DNA of 38,411 nucleotides from Chitinophaga pinensis (lineage in GTDB: Bacteria > Bacteroidota > Bacteroidia > NS11-12g > UBA9320), in NCBI GenBank assembly GCA_945889315.1, contig CAMDBP010000017.1, positions 1 through 38,411 on the forward strand, given 5' to 3'. This document shows, piece by piece, positions 1 through 8,071 of the stretch (positions within the stretch are counted from its first letter, which is position 1; each line of letters begins with the position of its first letter). Both the position numbers and the translations under genes were made by a program. The notes under the pieces are model-generated. The model did not search any database, was not told where the DNA came from, and saw only the letters and a list, made by a program, of their open reading frames with translations.

Positions 1-1
1 T

Positions 2-235
2 GTGTATAATGTGGTGGGTGAAAATGCCTTTATGATGGATGATTTTATTTTAGCTATAGCCAAAAACGAAAATCGAAGCGTACTTCTTCCTCACATTCCT
101 GCTTTTCTTTTAAAATGGGTATTAGGTGAAGCATCGGCTACCCTACTTAATAGTTATCGCATCACTTCGCCTAAAATGGCACAACTCAAGCTCCATAAAT
201 ACCATAACCTTAAAGACGCACTCAACGCTTTATGA
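2..235 (+). CDS. TIGR01777-type SDR epimerase, C-terminal fragment
   Basis: Only the last 77 or so residues are inside the window; the gene begins before base 1. The tail matches the DUF1731 domain that ends TIGR01777/YfcH-type NAD-dependent epimerases: a loop with LPHIPAFLLKWVLGE, then a segment ending in a YHNLKDALNAL-like helix. The Rossmann domain and catalytic residues are off-window, so activity cannot be judged. The stop overlaps the photolyase start (ATGA-type overlap), so the two are probably one operon; SDR proteins of this type are often found next to photolyases in Bacteroidota, which is recalled knowledge and was not checked here. Confidence 0.8.
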   Translation: MYNVVGENAFMMDDFILAIAKNENRSVLLPHIPAFLLKWVLGEASATLLNSYRITSPKMAQLKLHKYHNLKDALNAL

Positions 236-1533
236 ATTCAGCAATACATTGGTTTAGGAGAGACCTCCGATTAGAAGATAATGCGGCGCTTTACTATGCG
301 CTTAAAAGTGGCTTCTCTGTTCAACCTATTTTCATTTTTGACACAGAAATACTGAACAAACTCGAAGATAAAGCGGATGCGCGCGTTACGTTTATTCACC
401 AAGAGCTTGCGCGATTAAAGCAAGAATTACAAGACTTAGGAAGTGACTTGCTGGTGTATTATGGAAATCCAACAGAGCTCTGGCCGTCTATACTTAAAGA
501 ATTGCAACCGAGCGCGGTTTATACAAATCGTGACTACGAGCCCTATGCCAACAAACGAGATGCGGAGGTATCTAACATCCTGCTCAATAGTACTATCCCA
601 TTCCGTACCTACAAGGACCATGTAATCTTTGAAATGGAAGAAGTGGTTAAAGATGACGGCAGTCCTTATGTGGTTTTTACGCCGTACAGTCGTAAGTGGA
701 AAGCTACGTTAACACCTTATCAACTCAAACCATATCCTACGGAAAAATACTTCCACGCTTTTCATAAACGGACTCCCACTCCACTTATATCGCTAGCCGA
801 AATGGGATTCCAAAAACGAGCGATTGCATTCCCACCAAAGTCCACAACACTGAGTGTTATCAAAAATTATGAAGCACATCGCGACTTTCCTGCAATCGCA
901 GGTACTTCCAGACTTTCCTTGCATTTGAGATTTGGTACGGTGAGCATCCGAGATAAAGCAGCCAAAGGACAAAAAACGAGTGAAAAATGGCTTAACGAGT
1001 TGATTTGGCGGGATTTTTACGCACACATCTTACATCACTTTCCGCACACGGCACAGGGTAGTTTTAAACCGCAATACGACCAAATTAAGTGGAGTACCAA
1101 TGAGGAACATTTTAAAGCGTGGTGTGCAGGTAAAACAGGTTATGGCTTGGTAGACGCAGGAATGCGGGAACTCAATACCACTGGTTTTATGCACAACAGG
1201 GTGCGCATGGTTGTTGCCAGTTTTTTAGCCAAGCATTTATTACTAGACTGGAGGTGGGGCGAAGCTTATTTTGCCAAAAAACTCCTTGATTTTGATCTAG
1301 CTAGTAATAACGGAGGTTGGCAATGGGCCGCAGGAAGTGGCGTTGATGCTGCACCGTATTTCCGTATTTTTAATCCATATACCCAAATTGAGCGTTTTGA
1401 CTCGAAGCACGCGTATATTAAAAAATGGATTCCTGAATGGGGCACTACTGCATATCCAAAAGAAATTGTAGATCACAAAACGGCCAGAGAATTATGCTTG
1501 GCGACCTATAAATCGGGCCTAGAACCCAAGTAA
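232..1533 (+). CDS. phrB: Cryptochrome/photolyase family protein (deoxyribodipyrimidine photolyase)
   Basis: This is a class I photolyase-type flavoprotein of 433 residues that would repair cyclobutane dimers with blue light. The N-terminal antenna-binding Rossmann domain opens with WFRRDLRLEDNAAL (residues 7-20). The FAD domain carries ELIWRDFYAHIL near residue 257, GYGLVDAGMREL near residue 305, HNRVRMVVASFLAKHLL and the NNGGWQWAAGSG motif near residues 358-369, which holds tryptophans of the electron-transfer chain. Length and motif order fit a complete enzyme. It overlaps the stop of the upstream SDR gene by four bases and has no promoter element of its own, so it is probably co-transcribed. 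Whether it is a CPD photolyase or a cryptochrome cannot be decided from motifs alone; the CPD photolyase reading is favoured. Confidence 0.93.
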   Translation: MNSAIHWFRRDLRLEDNAALYYALKSGFSVQPIFIFDTEILNKLEDKADARVTFIHQELARLKQELQDLGSDLLVYYGNPTELWPSILKELQPSAVYTNRDYEPYANKRDAEVSNILLNSTIPFRTYKDHVIFEMEEVVKDDGSPYVVFTPYSRKWKATLTPYQLKPYPTEKYFHAFHKRTPTPLISLAEMGFQKRAIAFPPKSTTLSVIKNYEAHRDFPAIAGTSRLSLHLRFGTVSIRDKAAKGQKTSEKWLNELIWRDFYAHILHHFPHTAQGSFKPQYDQIKWSTNEEHFKAWCAGKTGYGLVDAGMRELNTTGFMHNRVRMVVASFLAKHLLLDWRWGEAYFAKKLLDFDLASNNGGWQWAAGSGVDAAPYFRIFNPYTQIERFDSKHAYIKKWIPEWGTTAYPKEIVDHKTARELCLATYKSGLEPK

Positions 1534-1555
1534 TCCAACGAGGTCTTGTTTGCGC

Positions 1556-2281
1556 TTATTTTTTCGCCCAAATATTGTATTTGAGGATGCAGTAAATAGC
1601 ACGAAGACCATCCTTCCATCCTATTTTTTTGCCATCTTCATAGGTGCGTCCGTAGTAGGATATCCCAATTTCATAAATACGAATGCCAGGTATTCGAGCG
1701 ATTTTGGCTGTCACTTCTGGCTCAAAACCAAAACGATTTTCTTTGAGGTGTAGGCCCTTTATAATGTCTGCCCGAAAGAGTTTATAACAGGTTTCCATAT
1801 CGGTCAGGTTTAAATTGGTTAGGATGTTGCTCATTAACGTCAGAATACCATTTCCGATACTGTGCCAAAAGAACAATATGCGATGCGGCTTCCCTCCCAT
1901 AAATCGAGACCCGTAAACTACATCAGCGTGCCCGTCAAGAATAGGTTTCAACAACTCATTGTACTCCAGTGGATCGTACTCTAAATCGGCATCTTGTATA
2001 ATCACCAAATCACCTGTCGCCTCCTTAATCCCTGTATGAAGGGCAGCCCCTTTCCCTTTATTTACAGCATGGTTGAAAAGTGATATTTTTAAATCTTGGT
2101 TTTGCGTTTGATAGGCTTGCAGGCGTACCCACGAATTATCGCTCGAAAAATCGTTGACCATAACCACCTCTTTTTGGAGCCCGCCGATAAGTTGAACTTG
2201 TTTTATCTTGTCCAGAATAAGGTGTATTGTTTTTTCCTCATTGTACACAGGAATGATAATGGACAAAACTTTTGGATGCAT
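1556..2281 (-). CDS. GT2 family glycosyltransferase, dolichyl-phosphate mannose synthase-like
   Basis: A 241-residue GT-A glycosyltransferase. The start SIIIPVYNEEKTIHLIL, the nucleotide-sugar loop VNDFSSDNSW, NKGKGAALHTGI and the metal-binding QDADLEYDPLEY near residue 97 are typical of polyprenyl-phosphate sugar synthases. The acceptor region contains FRADIIKGLHLKENRFGFEPEVTAKI. There is no C-terminal membrane domain, so this is the short cytosolic or peripheral form. It probably charges a polyprenyl-phosphate carrier with a hexose for surface glycan assembly; the sugar cannot be read from the sequence. It stands alone, convergent with the photolyase (22-bp gap). Confidence 0.9.
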   Translation of the reverse strand: MHPKVLSIIIPVYNEEKTIHLILDKIKQVQLIGGLQKEVVMVNDFSSDNSWVRLQAYQTQNQDLKISLFNHAVNKGKGAALHTGIKEATGDLVIIQDADLEYDPLEYNELLKPILDGHADVVYGSRFMGGKPHRILFFWHSIGNGILTLMSNILTNLNLTDMETCYKLFRADIIKGLHLKENRFGFEPEVTAKIARIPGIRIYEIGISYYGRTYEDGKKIGWKDGLRAIYCILKYNIWAKK

Positions 2282-2288
2282 TGAAGTG

Positions 2289-2296
2289 CAATATTA
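2289..2296 (-). promoter_or_regulatory. Putative -7 element (TAATATTG) for the GT2 gene
   Basis: One mismatch to TAnnTTTG, followed by C, and seven bases before the ATG at 2281. No convincing -33 TTTG. Confidence 0.35.
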
Positions 2297-2435
2297 AATG
2301 AAAATACAGATAGTATTAAGTATGCATTATTTATTCGATCGCCTCGCCTTCAGAAAGAATGATTTTTTCCGCTAAACCCATTTCCGAGTATTCTGATCAA
2401 AGGTTATACTTAACCTCGCTTGAAGCTAAAATAAA

Positions 2436-2443
2436 TACCTTTG
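2436..2443 (+). promoter_or_regulatory. Putative -7 element (TACCTTTG) for mnmD
   Basis: Perfect TAnnTTTG followed by C, with five bases to the ATG at 2449. It lies inside the open frame if mnmD is started at 2359, so it argues for the 2449 start. Confidence 0.5.
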
Positions 2444-2448
2444 CTGCC

Positions 2449-3099
2449 ATGGAATTGCAACAAACTACTTCTGGAGAATACACCTTATACATACCCAGTA
2501 TGGATGAAACTTACCACAGTAGAAATGGCGCAATTTCAGAAGCCAAGCATGTTTTCCTTCAAGAAGGCATGGATCGCACTACCGGGAATATTCGTATTTT
2601 AGAAGTGGGTTTTGGAACAGGACTAAACGCATTACTCACTGCACAACACACCATAAAATCCGAGAGACAAGTGTTCTATCACACCCTAGAACCTTTTCAA
2701 GTTCCGTTTGATCTCATCGCACAAATAGGTTATGGTAAGTTACAAGAAGACGAGCTTCTTTTTACTGAAATACACCAAGCAGAATGGGAACAAAAAGTAC
2801 AAATAAACAGTCACTTTACCCTGCATAAGACCAATCAAAAATTAGAATATGTAGTACTCGAAAATGAAGCGTATGATGTAATCTATTTTGATGCCTTTGC
2901 ACCTAAGAAGCAACCCGAACTTTGGAATGAGATACTTTTTACCAAATTATTTAACGCAACCAAACCAGGAGGCGTATTATCCACGTATTCCGCAGCTGGT
3001 CAACTGAAGCGAGACTTAAAAGCAGCAGGATATTCGATTGAAAATCCGCCAGGTGCTAACGGTAAGCGAGAAATGACGGTTGCCCTAAAGCCCATTTAG
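2449..3099 (+). CDS. mnmD: tRNA (5-methylaminomethyl-2-thiouridine)(34) methyltransferase MnmD
   Basis: A SAM-dependent methyltransferase that would carry out the last step of mnm5s2U34 synthesis in tRNA. It is the stand-alone MnmD form, without the MnmC1 oxidase of E. coli MnmC. From the chosen start, the SGEYTLYIPSMDETYHSR segment lines up with the family N-terminus, EVGFGTGLNALLTA is SAM motif I, and DVIYFDAFAPKKQPELW holds the catalytic DAFAP-type loop. The frame is open back to an ATG at 2359, but those extra 30 residues look unlike the family and a TAnnTTTG element sits at 2436-2443, so the 2449 ATG (216 residues) is preferred. It is a single-gene unit, convergent with the cytochrome-like lipoprotein gene. 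Confidence 0.92.
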   Translation: MELQQTTSGEYTLYIPSMDETYHSRNGAISEAKHVFLQEGMDRTTGNIRILEVGFGTGLNALLTAQHTIKSERQVFYHTLEPFQVPFDLIAQIGYGKLQEDELLFTEIHQAEWEQKVQINSHFTLHKTNQKLEYVVLENEAYDVIYFDAFAPKKQPELWNEILFTKLFNATKPGGVLSTYSAAGQLKRDLKAAGYSIENPPGANGKREMTVALKPI

Positions 3100-3115
3100 G
3101 TAGACGCTTCCTTTT

Positions 3116-3481
3116 TTACTCCTTACATCCATTTTGTAACCAACATTCTATGCGGGTGATTTGCTCGTCGCTCAGTTTATTGCCACTTTTGGGCATTGCG
3201 CTTGCGCCCAATTCGTGCTTTATGGCCTTTAAAAACTTAACGTCAGATGCTGTTGCCTTTGTGGTAGCGTAATCTTTAATGGTAAACCCGCCAGATCCAG
3301 ATCCATGACAATAGCTTCCTGAGCAACCTGCATTATCTAAAACTGGTTTAACGTAAGACGTGTAGGTTATATCCAAACTATCGCAAAGTGATTTTGGTTG
3401 AACGGTAATAACGATATCATCATCCTTACAAGCCATTGCTAATGTGATTATAACGAACAGTAAAAAGGCGATTTTTTTCAT
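3116..3481 (-). CDS. Small lipoprotein with cytochrome c-like heme motif
   Basis: A 121-residue predicted lipoprotein: a signal peptide ends at the lipobox LAMAC (Cys18) and is followed by acidic residues. The mature part has CSGSYCH (Cys53, Cys58, His59), a CX4CH motif instead of the classical CX2CH, and a downstream AMPKSG with a Met that could be the second axial ligand, followed by LSDEQITRIECWLQNGC. This layout matches the small c-type cytochrome-like domains common in Bacteroidota envelope proteins, where CX4CH is recurrent. It is probably an outer- or inner-membrane-anchored electron carrier; the partner is unknown. The gene diverges from murB across about 62 bp. Confidence 0.75.
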   Translation of the reverse strand: MKKIAFLLFVIITLAMACKDDDIVITVQPKSLCDSLDITYTSYVKPVLDNAGCSGSYCHGSGSGGFTIKDYATTKATASDVKFLKAIKHELGASAMPKSGNKLSDEQITRIECWLQNGCKE

Positions 3482-3543
3482 GTAATGTTTATTTGTGGGG
3501 AAAAATACAAATAAAATTTAAACTGACTAATTACTATTGCAAG

Positions 3544-4551
3544 GTGAGTGTACTAAACACCAATTTATCGTTAAAAAATTACAATACCTTCGGAATCGAA
3601 GTATTTGCCAAAAACGTTATTTTTTTAACAGACCTAAAGCAGTTGGATACGGTTCCGAACCTTCAAAATTGTCTGTTCCTTGGAGGAGGCAGCAACATAC
3701 TTTTTACAAAGGATGTAAATGGTACTGTTATCATCAACCAAACCAAAGGAATTACTACCGTAAAGGAAGATGATGATATTATAGAAATTGCCATTGCCAG
3801 TGGCGAAAATTGGCACGAACTCGTTTTGCATTGTATTGAAAACGGATATGGTGGATTAGAAAACATGAGCTTAATACCGGGCTCGGTAGGTGCTGCCCCC
3901 ATGCAAAACATAGGAGCGTATGGCAAAGAAACCAAGGATTTGCTAACCTATGTAGAAGCACTAAATTTAATCACCATGCAACTGGAGCGATTCACAAACA
4001 AGGAATGTGAATTTGGATACCGAGAAAGCATATTTAAAAAACACGCTAAAGGCAAGTATTTTATTACTTCTATAGGCTTACAACTTACCAAAAGAAACCA
4101 TGTGCTGAACACCAGTTATGGCGATATTGAAGCTTGGCTAGTAGAGCATTCTATTACTACTCCTACCTTGCGAGATGTGAGCAATGCCGTAATTGCGATA
4201 CGCCAAAGTAAATTACCCGATCCTTCCGAGTTAGGCAATAGCGGTAGTTTTTTCAAAAATCCAATTATACATAGAGCTCATCTTAATATGCTCAAGTATG
4301 AGTTTGAGGATATCAAAAGTTTTCCTGTGAGCGAAACTTTAGTGAAAGTCCCTGCGGGATGGCTTATTGAAAAACTAGGGTGGAAAGGTCGTCGTATTGG
4401 CTATACGGGCTGCCATGCTAAGCAAGCACTTGTGCTCGTAAATTACGGCTATGCTAAAGGAAAAGATGTATTGAAACTGGCCGAGGATATACAAGAAGAC
4501 GTTTGGGAAACCTTCCAGATTACACTTGAAATGGAAGTGAACATAGTGTAG
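3544..4551 (+). CDS. murB: UDP-N-acetylmuramate dehydrogenase MurB
   Basis: A FAD enzyme that reduces UDP-GlcNAc-enolpyruvate to UDP-MurNAc in cytosolic peptidoglycan precursor synthesis. The N-terminus SLKNYNTFGIEVFAK is the classic MurB opening. GGGSNILF and GLENMSLIPGSVGAAPMQNIGAYG bind FAD, and GNSGSFFKNP carries the catalytic Ser. The C-terminal domain has AGWLIEKLGWKG and the HAKQALVLVN segment. The frame is open back to a TTG at 3493, but the GTG at 3544 places the start just before the conserved region, so a 335-residue protein is preferred. It is a type I-like MurB. Confidence 0.94.
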   Translation: MSVLNTNLSLKNYNTFGIEVFAKNVIFLTDLKQLDTVPNLQNCLFLGGGSNILFTKDVNGTVIINQTKGITTVKEDDDIIEIAIASGENWHELVLHCIENGYGGLENMSLIPGSVGAAPMQNIGAYGKETKDLLTYVEALNLITMQLERFTNKECEFGYRESIFKKHAKGKYFITSIGLQLTKRNHVLNTSYGDIEAWLVEHSITTPTLRDVSNAVIAIRQSKLPDPSELGNSGSFFKNPIIHRAHLNMLKYEFEDIKSFPVSETLVKVPAGWLIEKLGWKGRRIGYTGCHAKQALVLVNYGYAKGKDVLKLAEDIQEDVWETFQITLEMEVNIV

Positions 4552-4720
4552 CCTCCGTTCTTTAACTTTTCCTCAATGCTATTTGTAATAATTTTTAATT
4601 TAATACGCTAAATCTAACATAAAGGGCGATGATGCTCGTTTTTATTCGTGCTTGGAGGTCAAATACACATTTAACCCATCATTTTTAACGCCCAATTAAA
4701 ATTTAATTCAACTCTTCAAT

Positions 4721-4728
4721 TTACTTTG
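4721..4728 (+). promoter_or_regulatory. Putative -7 element (TTACTTTG) for gcvT
   Basis: A near match followed by C, with four bases to the ATG at 4733. The 181-bp gap before it (4552-4732) shows no gene and no recognisable glycine riboswitch. Confidence 0.4.
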
Positions 4729-4732
4729 CAGT

Positions 4733-5842
4733 ATGTCTACAGAATTAAATGCCTTGAAACAAACTGCACTTTACGAAAAACACGTTTCTCTTGGTGCCAA
4801 AATGGTTCCTTTTGCCGGATACGATATGCCGTTACAATACACAGGACTTGCTCCAGAGCACCATGCTGTGCGTAATAGCGTGGGTATGTTTGACGTAAGT
4901 CACATGGGTGAGTTTAGTGTGAAAGGAAAGGATGCAGAAGCACTTGTATCTTGGATATGTTCTAACAGCATACGTAAGATGGCAGACATGCAAGCACAGT
5001 ATAATTGCATGCCCAATAATGAAGGCGGCATTGTAGACGACCTTATTGTTTACAGATGGTCTGCTACCGATTATACCTTGGTTGTAAATGCAAGTAACAT
5101 TGCCAAAGATTGGGATTGGATTATGAGCCAAAAAGAGGCTAAAGGTTTTGATTGTGAGCTAGAAGATCAGTCTGATGACATTTCACTACTTGCAGTACAA
5201 GGCCCTAATGCTATTAAATTATTGCAAAAACTTACCGCTATAGATTTATCTGCTATCGAATTTTATCATTTTGATGCGGGCAGCCTTGGCGGTTGCGACG
5301 ATGTAGTGATAAGCAATACAGGATATACCGGTTCAGGTGGATTCGAACTCTATGTTTGGAATACAGATGCCAATACCCTGTGGGATGTTGTCATGGAAGC
5401 AGGTAAGGAATTTGACATTATACCTTGCGGACTTGCATCTAGAGACACGCTAAGATTAGAAAAAGGCTATTGCTTGTACGGCAATGATATAAATGACACT
5501 ACTTCTCCTATCGAAGCAGGATTAGGTTGGATAACTAAATTTGATGAACCTTTTGTAAATCAAGCATATCACCAAGACATCAAAACCAATGGTGCAAGCC
5601 GTAAACTAGTAGGTTTTGAAATGGTAGAACGCGGTATCCCAAGACAACATTATGAGCTTGTAGATGCAAACGGAAACATGATAGGCGAAGTAACCAGCGG
5701 AACTCAAAGCCCAACGCTAGACAAAGCAATAGGCATGGGATATGTAACTCCTGAATTTGCTAAAATCGGTTCTGAAATATACGTACAAGTGCGTAACAAG
5801 AGCATTAAAGCGGTAGTTGCTAAACTACCATTTGTAGGCTAA
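4733..5842 (+). CDS. gcvT: Glycine cleavage system T protein (aminomethyltransferase)
   Basis: The T protein takes the aminomethyl group from lipoyl-H protein onto tetrahydrofolate, giving 5,10-methylene-THF and ammonia. The 369 residues are the normal length. The N-terminal LGAKMVPFAGYDMPLQY, DVSHMGEFSVKG, MPNNEGGIVDDLIVYR, VQGPNAIKLLQ, NTGYTGSGGFELYV and GLASRDTLRLEKGYCLYGNDI are diagnostic folate- and substrate-binding segments. The C-terminal barrel has GFEMVERGIPRQ and GEVTSGTQSPTLDKAIGMGYV. gcvH and gcvP are not in the window, as is common where the genes are dispersed. It is a single-gene unit convergent with the CDGSH fusion gene. Confidence 0.96.
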   Translation: MSTELNALKQTALYEKHVSLGAKMVPFAGYDMPLQYTGLAPEHHAVRNSVGMFDVSHMGEFSVKGKDAEALVSWICSNSIRKMADMQAQYNCMPNNEGGIVDDLIVYRWSATDYTLVVNASNIAKDWDWIMSQKEAKGFDCELEDQSDDISLLAVQGPNAIKLLQKLTAIDLSAIEFYHFDAGSLGGCDDVVISNTGYTGSGGFELYVWNTDANTLWDVVMEAGKEFDIIPCGLASRDTLRLEKGYCLYGNDINDTTSPIEAGLGWITKFDEPFVNQAYHQDIKTNGASRKLVGFEMVERGIPRQHYELVDANGNMIGEVTSGTQSPTLDKAIGMGYVTPEFAKIGSEIYVQVRNKSIKAVVAKLPFVG

Positions 5843-5861
5843 GAATGAACAATTAGTAGGT

Positions 5862-6545
5862 TTACGCAAACTTGTGTGATCCGTCGCAATTGGGCATTCG
5901 TTTAGATAAACCACATACACAGTCGTTTATTCCCTTACCCATCAGTATACGATGACGATACTGTTCTATCCGTGATTCGCGGGTTTTAGTTTGCTTGGCT
6001 GATTCAAAAAACATGGCGTAACCTCTTTTTCTCCCCGGAGTTAGAGCCTCAAATGCCTTGCTAAACGTACTATCTTCTGCAAGTTTTACCTGTAATTCTT
6101 CGCAATAGCGTACATGTTTACTTTTTGTCTTGACCACCTTGATTCCGGCCTTTTCTATTTCTATTGCATCAAAAACATAGGATTTCAGGGTAGCTTCTAA
6201 CTCCCTAATTTCTGCGACGTTGGTAAAACTAAGATACCTGACCGATTGCGAATTTTCGCCGGGTGAAACCAGGAGTTGGTTGGCATCTTTCAATAGAGTC
6301 CCTTTTAAAAACGACAAAGCACAATAGGATTTAAAACTGGCAATTATCACCAAATTAACGCCTTGAAAGGTGTAACACGGCTGCCTCCATTTAAACTCTT
6401 CTTGTAGCTGACAATCCAGTAAAATAGCGCGTAAAGCATTAATCTCAGGTTGCCATCTATTCGTATTTAGGATAAACTCGTCTACTTTTGGATTGATTGA
6501 TTCAAATTTAAGAGGTAATTCTGCTTTTTGATGGGAAAATAGCAC
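5862..6545 (-). CDS. YdeI/DUF1801 protein fused to a CDGSH iron-sulfur domain
   Basis: A 227-residue two-part protein. Residues 18-205 look like the YdeI family: a DUF1801 fold (KWRQPCYTFQGVNLVIIASFK, CALSFLKGTLL) followed by the OmdA-like helical tail (FSKAFEALTPGRKRGYAMFF). Where ordinary YdeI proteins end at a GKG(L/I)ND motif, this one continues into a complete CDGSH signature: Cys209, Cys211, Cys220 and His224, with Pro218 and the CDGSH string. That ligand set (C-X-C-X8-C-X3-H) would bind a labile 2Fe-2S cluster. The only workable start is GTG at 6545, preceded by a CATTTTCG promoter-like octamer. The function of either part is not established; a small redox or metal-sensing role is inferred. 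It is a single gene, divergent from gpsA. Confidence 0.82.
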   Translation of the reverse strand: MLFSHQKAELPLKFESINPKVDEFILNTNRWQPEINALRAILLDCQLQEEFKWRQPCYTFQGVNLVIIASFKSYCALSFLKGTLLKDANQLLVSPGENSQSVRYLSFTNVAEIRELEATLKSYVFDAIEIEKAGIKVVKTKSKHVRYCEELQVKLAEDSTFSKAFEALTPGRKRGYAMFFESAKQTKTRESRIEQYRHRILMGKGINDCVCGLSKRMPNCDGSHKFA

Positions 6546-6566
6546 CCGAAAATGAAAAAAAAGATG

Positions 6567-6574
6567 TTGCTTTG
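6567..6574 (+). promoter_or_regulatory. Putative -7 element (TTGCTTTG) for gpsA
   Basis: TTTG with an imperfect TA, six bases before the ATG at 6581. Confidence 0.3.
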
Positions 6575-6580
6575 ACCCTG

Positions 6581-7573
6581 ATGAATAAAATCCTAGTCAT
6601 GGGAAGCGGTAGTTGGGGTACTGCACTGGTAAAAATTTTGCTGGAAGACCCCAATATGCACGTAGACTGGTGGGTACGCAGCGCTGATATGGCTGCTGCT
6701 ATTAACACCAATGGACGCAATCCCAAATATTTACGCTCGGTAAAATTTGACCTGAAAAGACTGCACGTAAGTACCCATGCAGAAGAACTCATAGATCAAA
6801 ATGATCATATCCTGCTGGTAACGCCTTCTGCTTTTGTGTTTGATTTACTTGATCCTATTGATGCAGCACAATTTAAAGACAAGACTGTCATTTCAGCAAT
6901 TAAAGGAGTTATTCCGAATACCAAGCAAATCATAGCCGATTACCTGATCAATGTGAAAGGAGTTAAAACTAAAAACTTCTTGGTAATAACAGGACCTTGC
7001 CACGCGGAAGAAGTTGCGCAAGAGAAACTAAGCTACCTAACCGTAGCAAGCAAAAGTAGAAAACAACGTGAGAAAATAGCAGAAGCACTAAGTTGCTCCT
7101 TTATACGCGTGACCCAAACCGATGATATTTACGGGACAGAGATTACCGCGGTACTCAAAAATGTATACGCTATCGCAGCAGGAATGTGCCATAGCTTAGG
7201 GTATGGAGATAATTTTCAAGCGGTACTTATGAGTAACGCTATTCGCGAAATAAAAAAATTCATTAAAGCGTATTACCCCATTAAGCGAGATACGAATAAA
7301 TCTGCTTATCTTGGTGATTTATTGGTTACAGGATATTCGCAATACAGCCGTAACCGAACGCTAGGCGCTATGCTAGGCAAAGGCTACTCGACAAAATCTG
7401 CCCTAATGGAAATGCAAATGATTGCAGAAGGATATTATGCCACCGACAGTATACATCAACTCAATGAAGAACTAGGTGTATCTATGCCTATACTCGACTT
7501 TGTGTACGGTGTAATTTACGAGAACAAAAATGTGAAGGAGGAAGCTAGTAAACTAACCACACTTTTAAATTAA
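6581..7573 (+). CDS. gpsA: NAD(P)H-dependent glycerol-3-phosphate dehydrogenase
   Basis: Makes sn-glycerol-3-phosphate from dihydroxyacetone phosphate for phospholipid synthesis in the cytosol. The start KILVMGSGSWGTALVKIL is the Rossmann dinucleotide site. SAIKGVIPN, the TGPCHAEEVAQEKLSYL loop and GTEITAVLKNVYAIAAGMCHSLGYGDN hold catalytic and substrate residues, including the Lys of the VLKN segment. The length of about 330 residues is normal. The ATG at 6581 matches the family N-terminus; a TTG three codons upstream lies in the promoter-like element and is less likely. The next gene starts three bases after the stop, so they form an operon. Confidence 0.95.
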   Translation: MNKILVMGSGSWGTALVKILLEDPNMHVDWWVRSADMAAAINTNGRNPKYLRSVKFDLKRLHVSTHAEELIDQNDHILLVTPSAFVFDLLDPIDAAQFKDKTVISAIKGVIPNTKQIIADYLINVKGVKTKNFLVITGPCHAEEVAQEKLSYLTVASKSRKQREKIAEALSCSFIRVTQTDDIYGTEITAVLKNVYAIAAGMCHSLGYGDNFQAVLMSNAIREIKKFIKAYYPIKRDTNKSAYLGDLLVTGYSQYSRNRTLGAMLGKGYSTKSALMEMQMIAEGYYATDSIHQLNEELGVSMPILDFVYGVIYENKNVKEEASKLTTLLN

Positions 7574-7576
7574 GTT

Positions 7577-8071
7577 ATGAAAAAGTTTTTAGTCAGTCTT
7601 ATTTACATTTCACTTGCCACATTAGTCATGGCATACCTGTTTAAAGTGATGCGTTGGCCAGGATTAGGCGAGGTAAATATCGGCTTATTTTGGTTGCATA
7701 TTGGCGCGTATTTGGGCTATGCCGCATTGGTTCCTGACAAAGATTCTCGCATCCTATTTCCGATGGGTTTTCTGGTCTTTCTCCTAATTTTGAGCACGGC
7801 GGAGATTGGTATATCCAACTCTTTTGCCATTGTTGGATTAATTGTAATTTATGTGGGTTATCATATTGCCATGCCCACCTATTTGGGTAAATCTGAGATA
7901 CCTTTTATTCAACAAGGAGGAATTGTAGGCTTGGTACTTTTAATGATTGGCGTTGTATTTAAAGAAATGCATTGGCCTAGACCAGATCTTTTCTTTATAA
8001 TCGGCTGCGGTACGACCTCTTTTATCCTATTGCTTGCAGGATTAACCAAGGGTTTGGTGCGGCAAAAATAA
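7577..8071 (+). CDS. GldL-like six-helix membrane protein, function unknown
   Basis: A 164-residue membrane protein with about six hydrophobic helices (roughly residues 5-22, 33-52, 60-80, 83-101, 110-128, 134-156). Two copies of a short motif, FKVMRWPG near residue 22 and FKEMHWPRPD near residue 130, each follow a helix. The same FK-x-M-H/R-WPG signature occurs in the N-terminus of the gliding/T9SS motor subunit GldL, where it lies at the end of the first membrane helix. This protein lacks the long periplasmic part of GldL, so it is not GldL itself; it belongs to the small GldL-related proteins scattered in Bacteroidota. It is co-transcribed with gpsA. No job can be assigned. Confidence 0.7.
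   Translation: MKKFLVSLIYISLATLVMAYLFKVMRWPGLGEVNIGLFWLHIGAYLGYAALVPDKDSRILFPMGFLVFLLILSTAEIGISNSFAIVGLIVIYVGYHIAMPTYLGKSEIPFIQQGGIVGLVLLMIGVVFKEMHWPRPDLFFIIGCGTTSFILLLAGLTKGLVRQK

Noticed and set aside
4552-4732. Possible glycine riboswitch before gcvT
   Set aside because: No conserved riboswitch core is recognisable and the likely transcript start is at the gcvT start codon.
6552-6575. Seven-codon frame MKKKMLL before gpsA as a leader peptide
   Set aside because: It lies upstream of and across the promoter-like element, so it would not be in the gpsA transcript.
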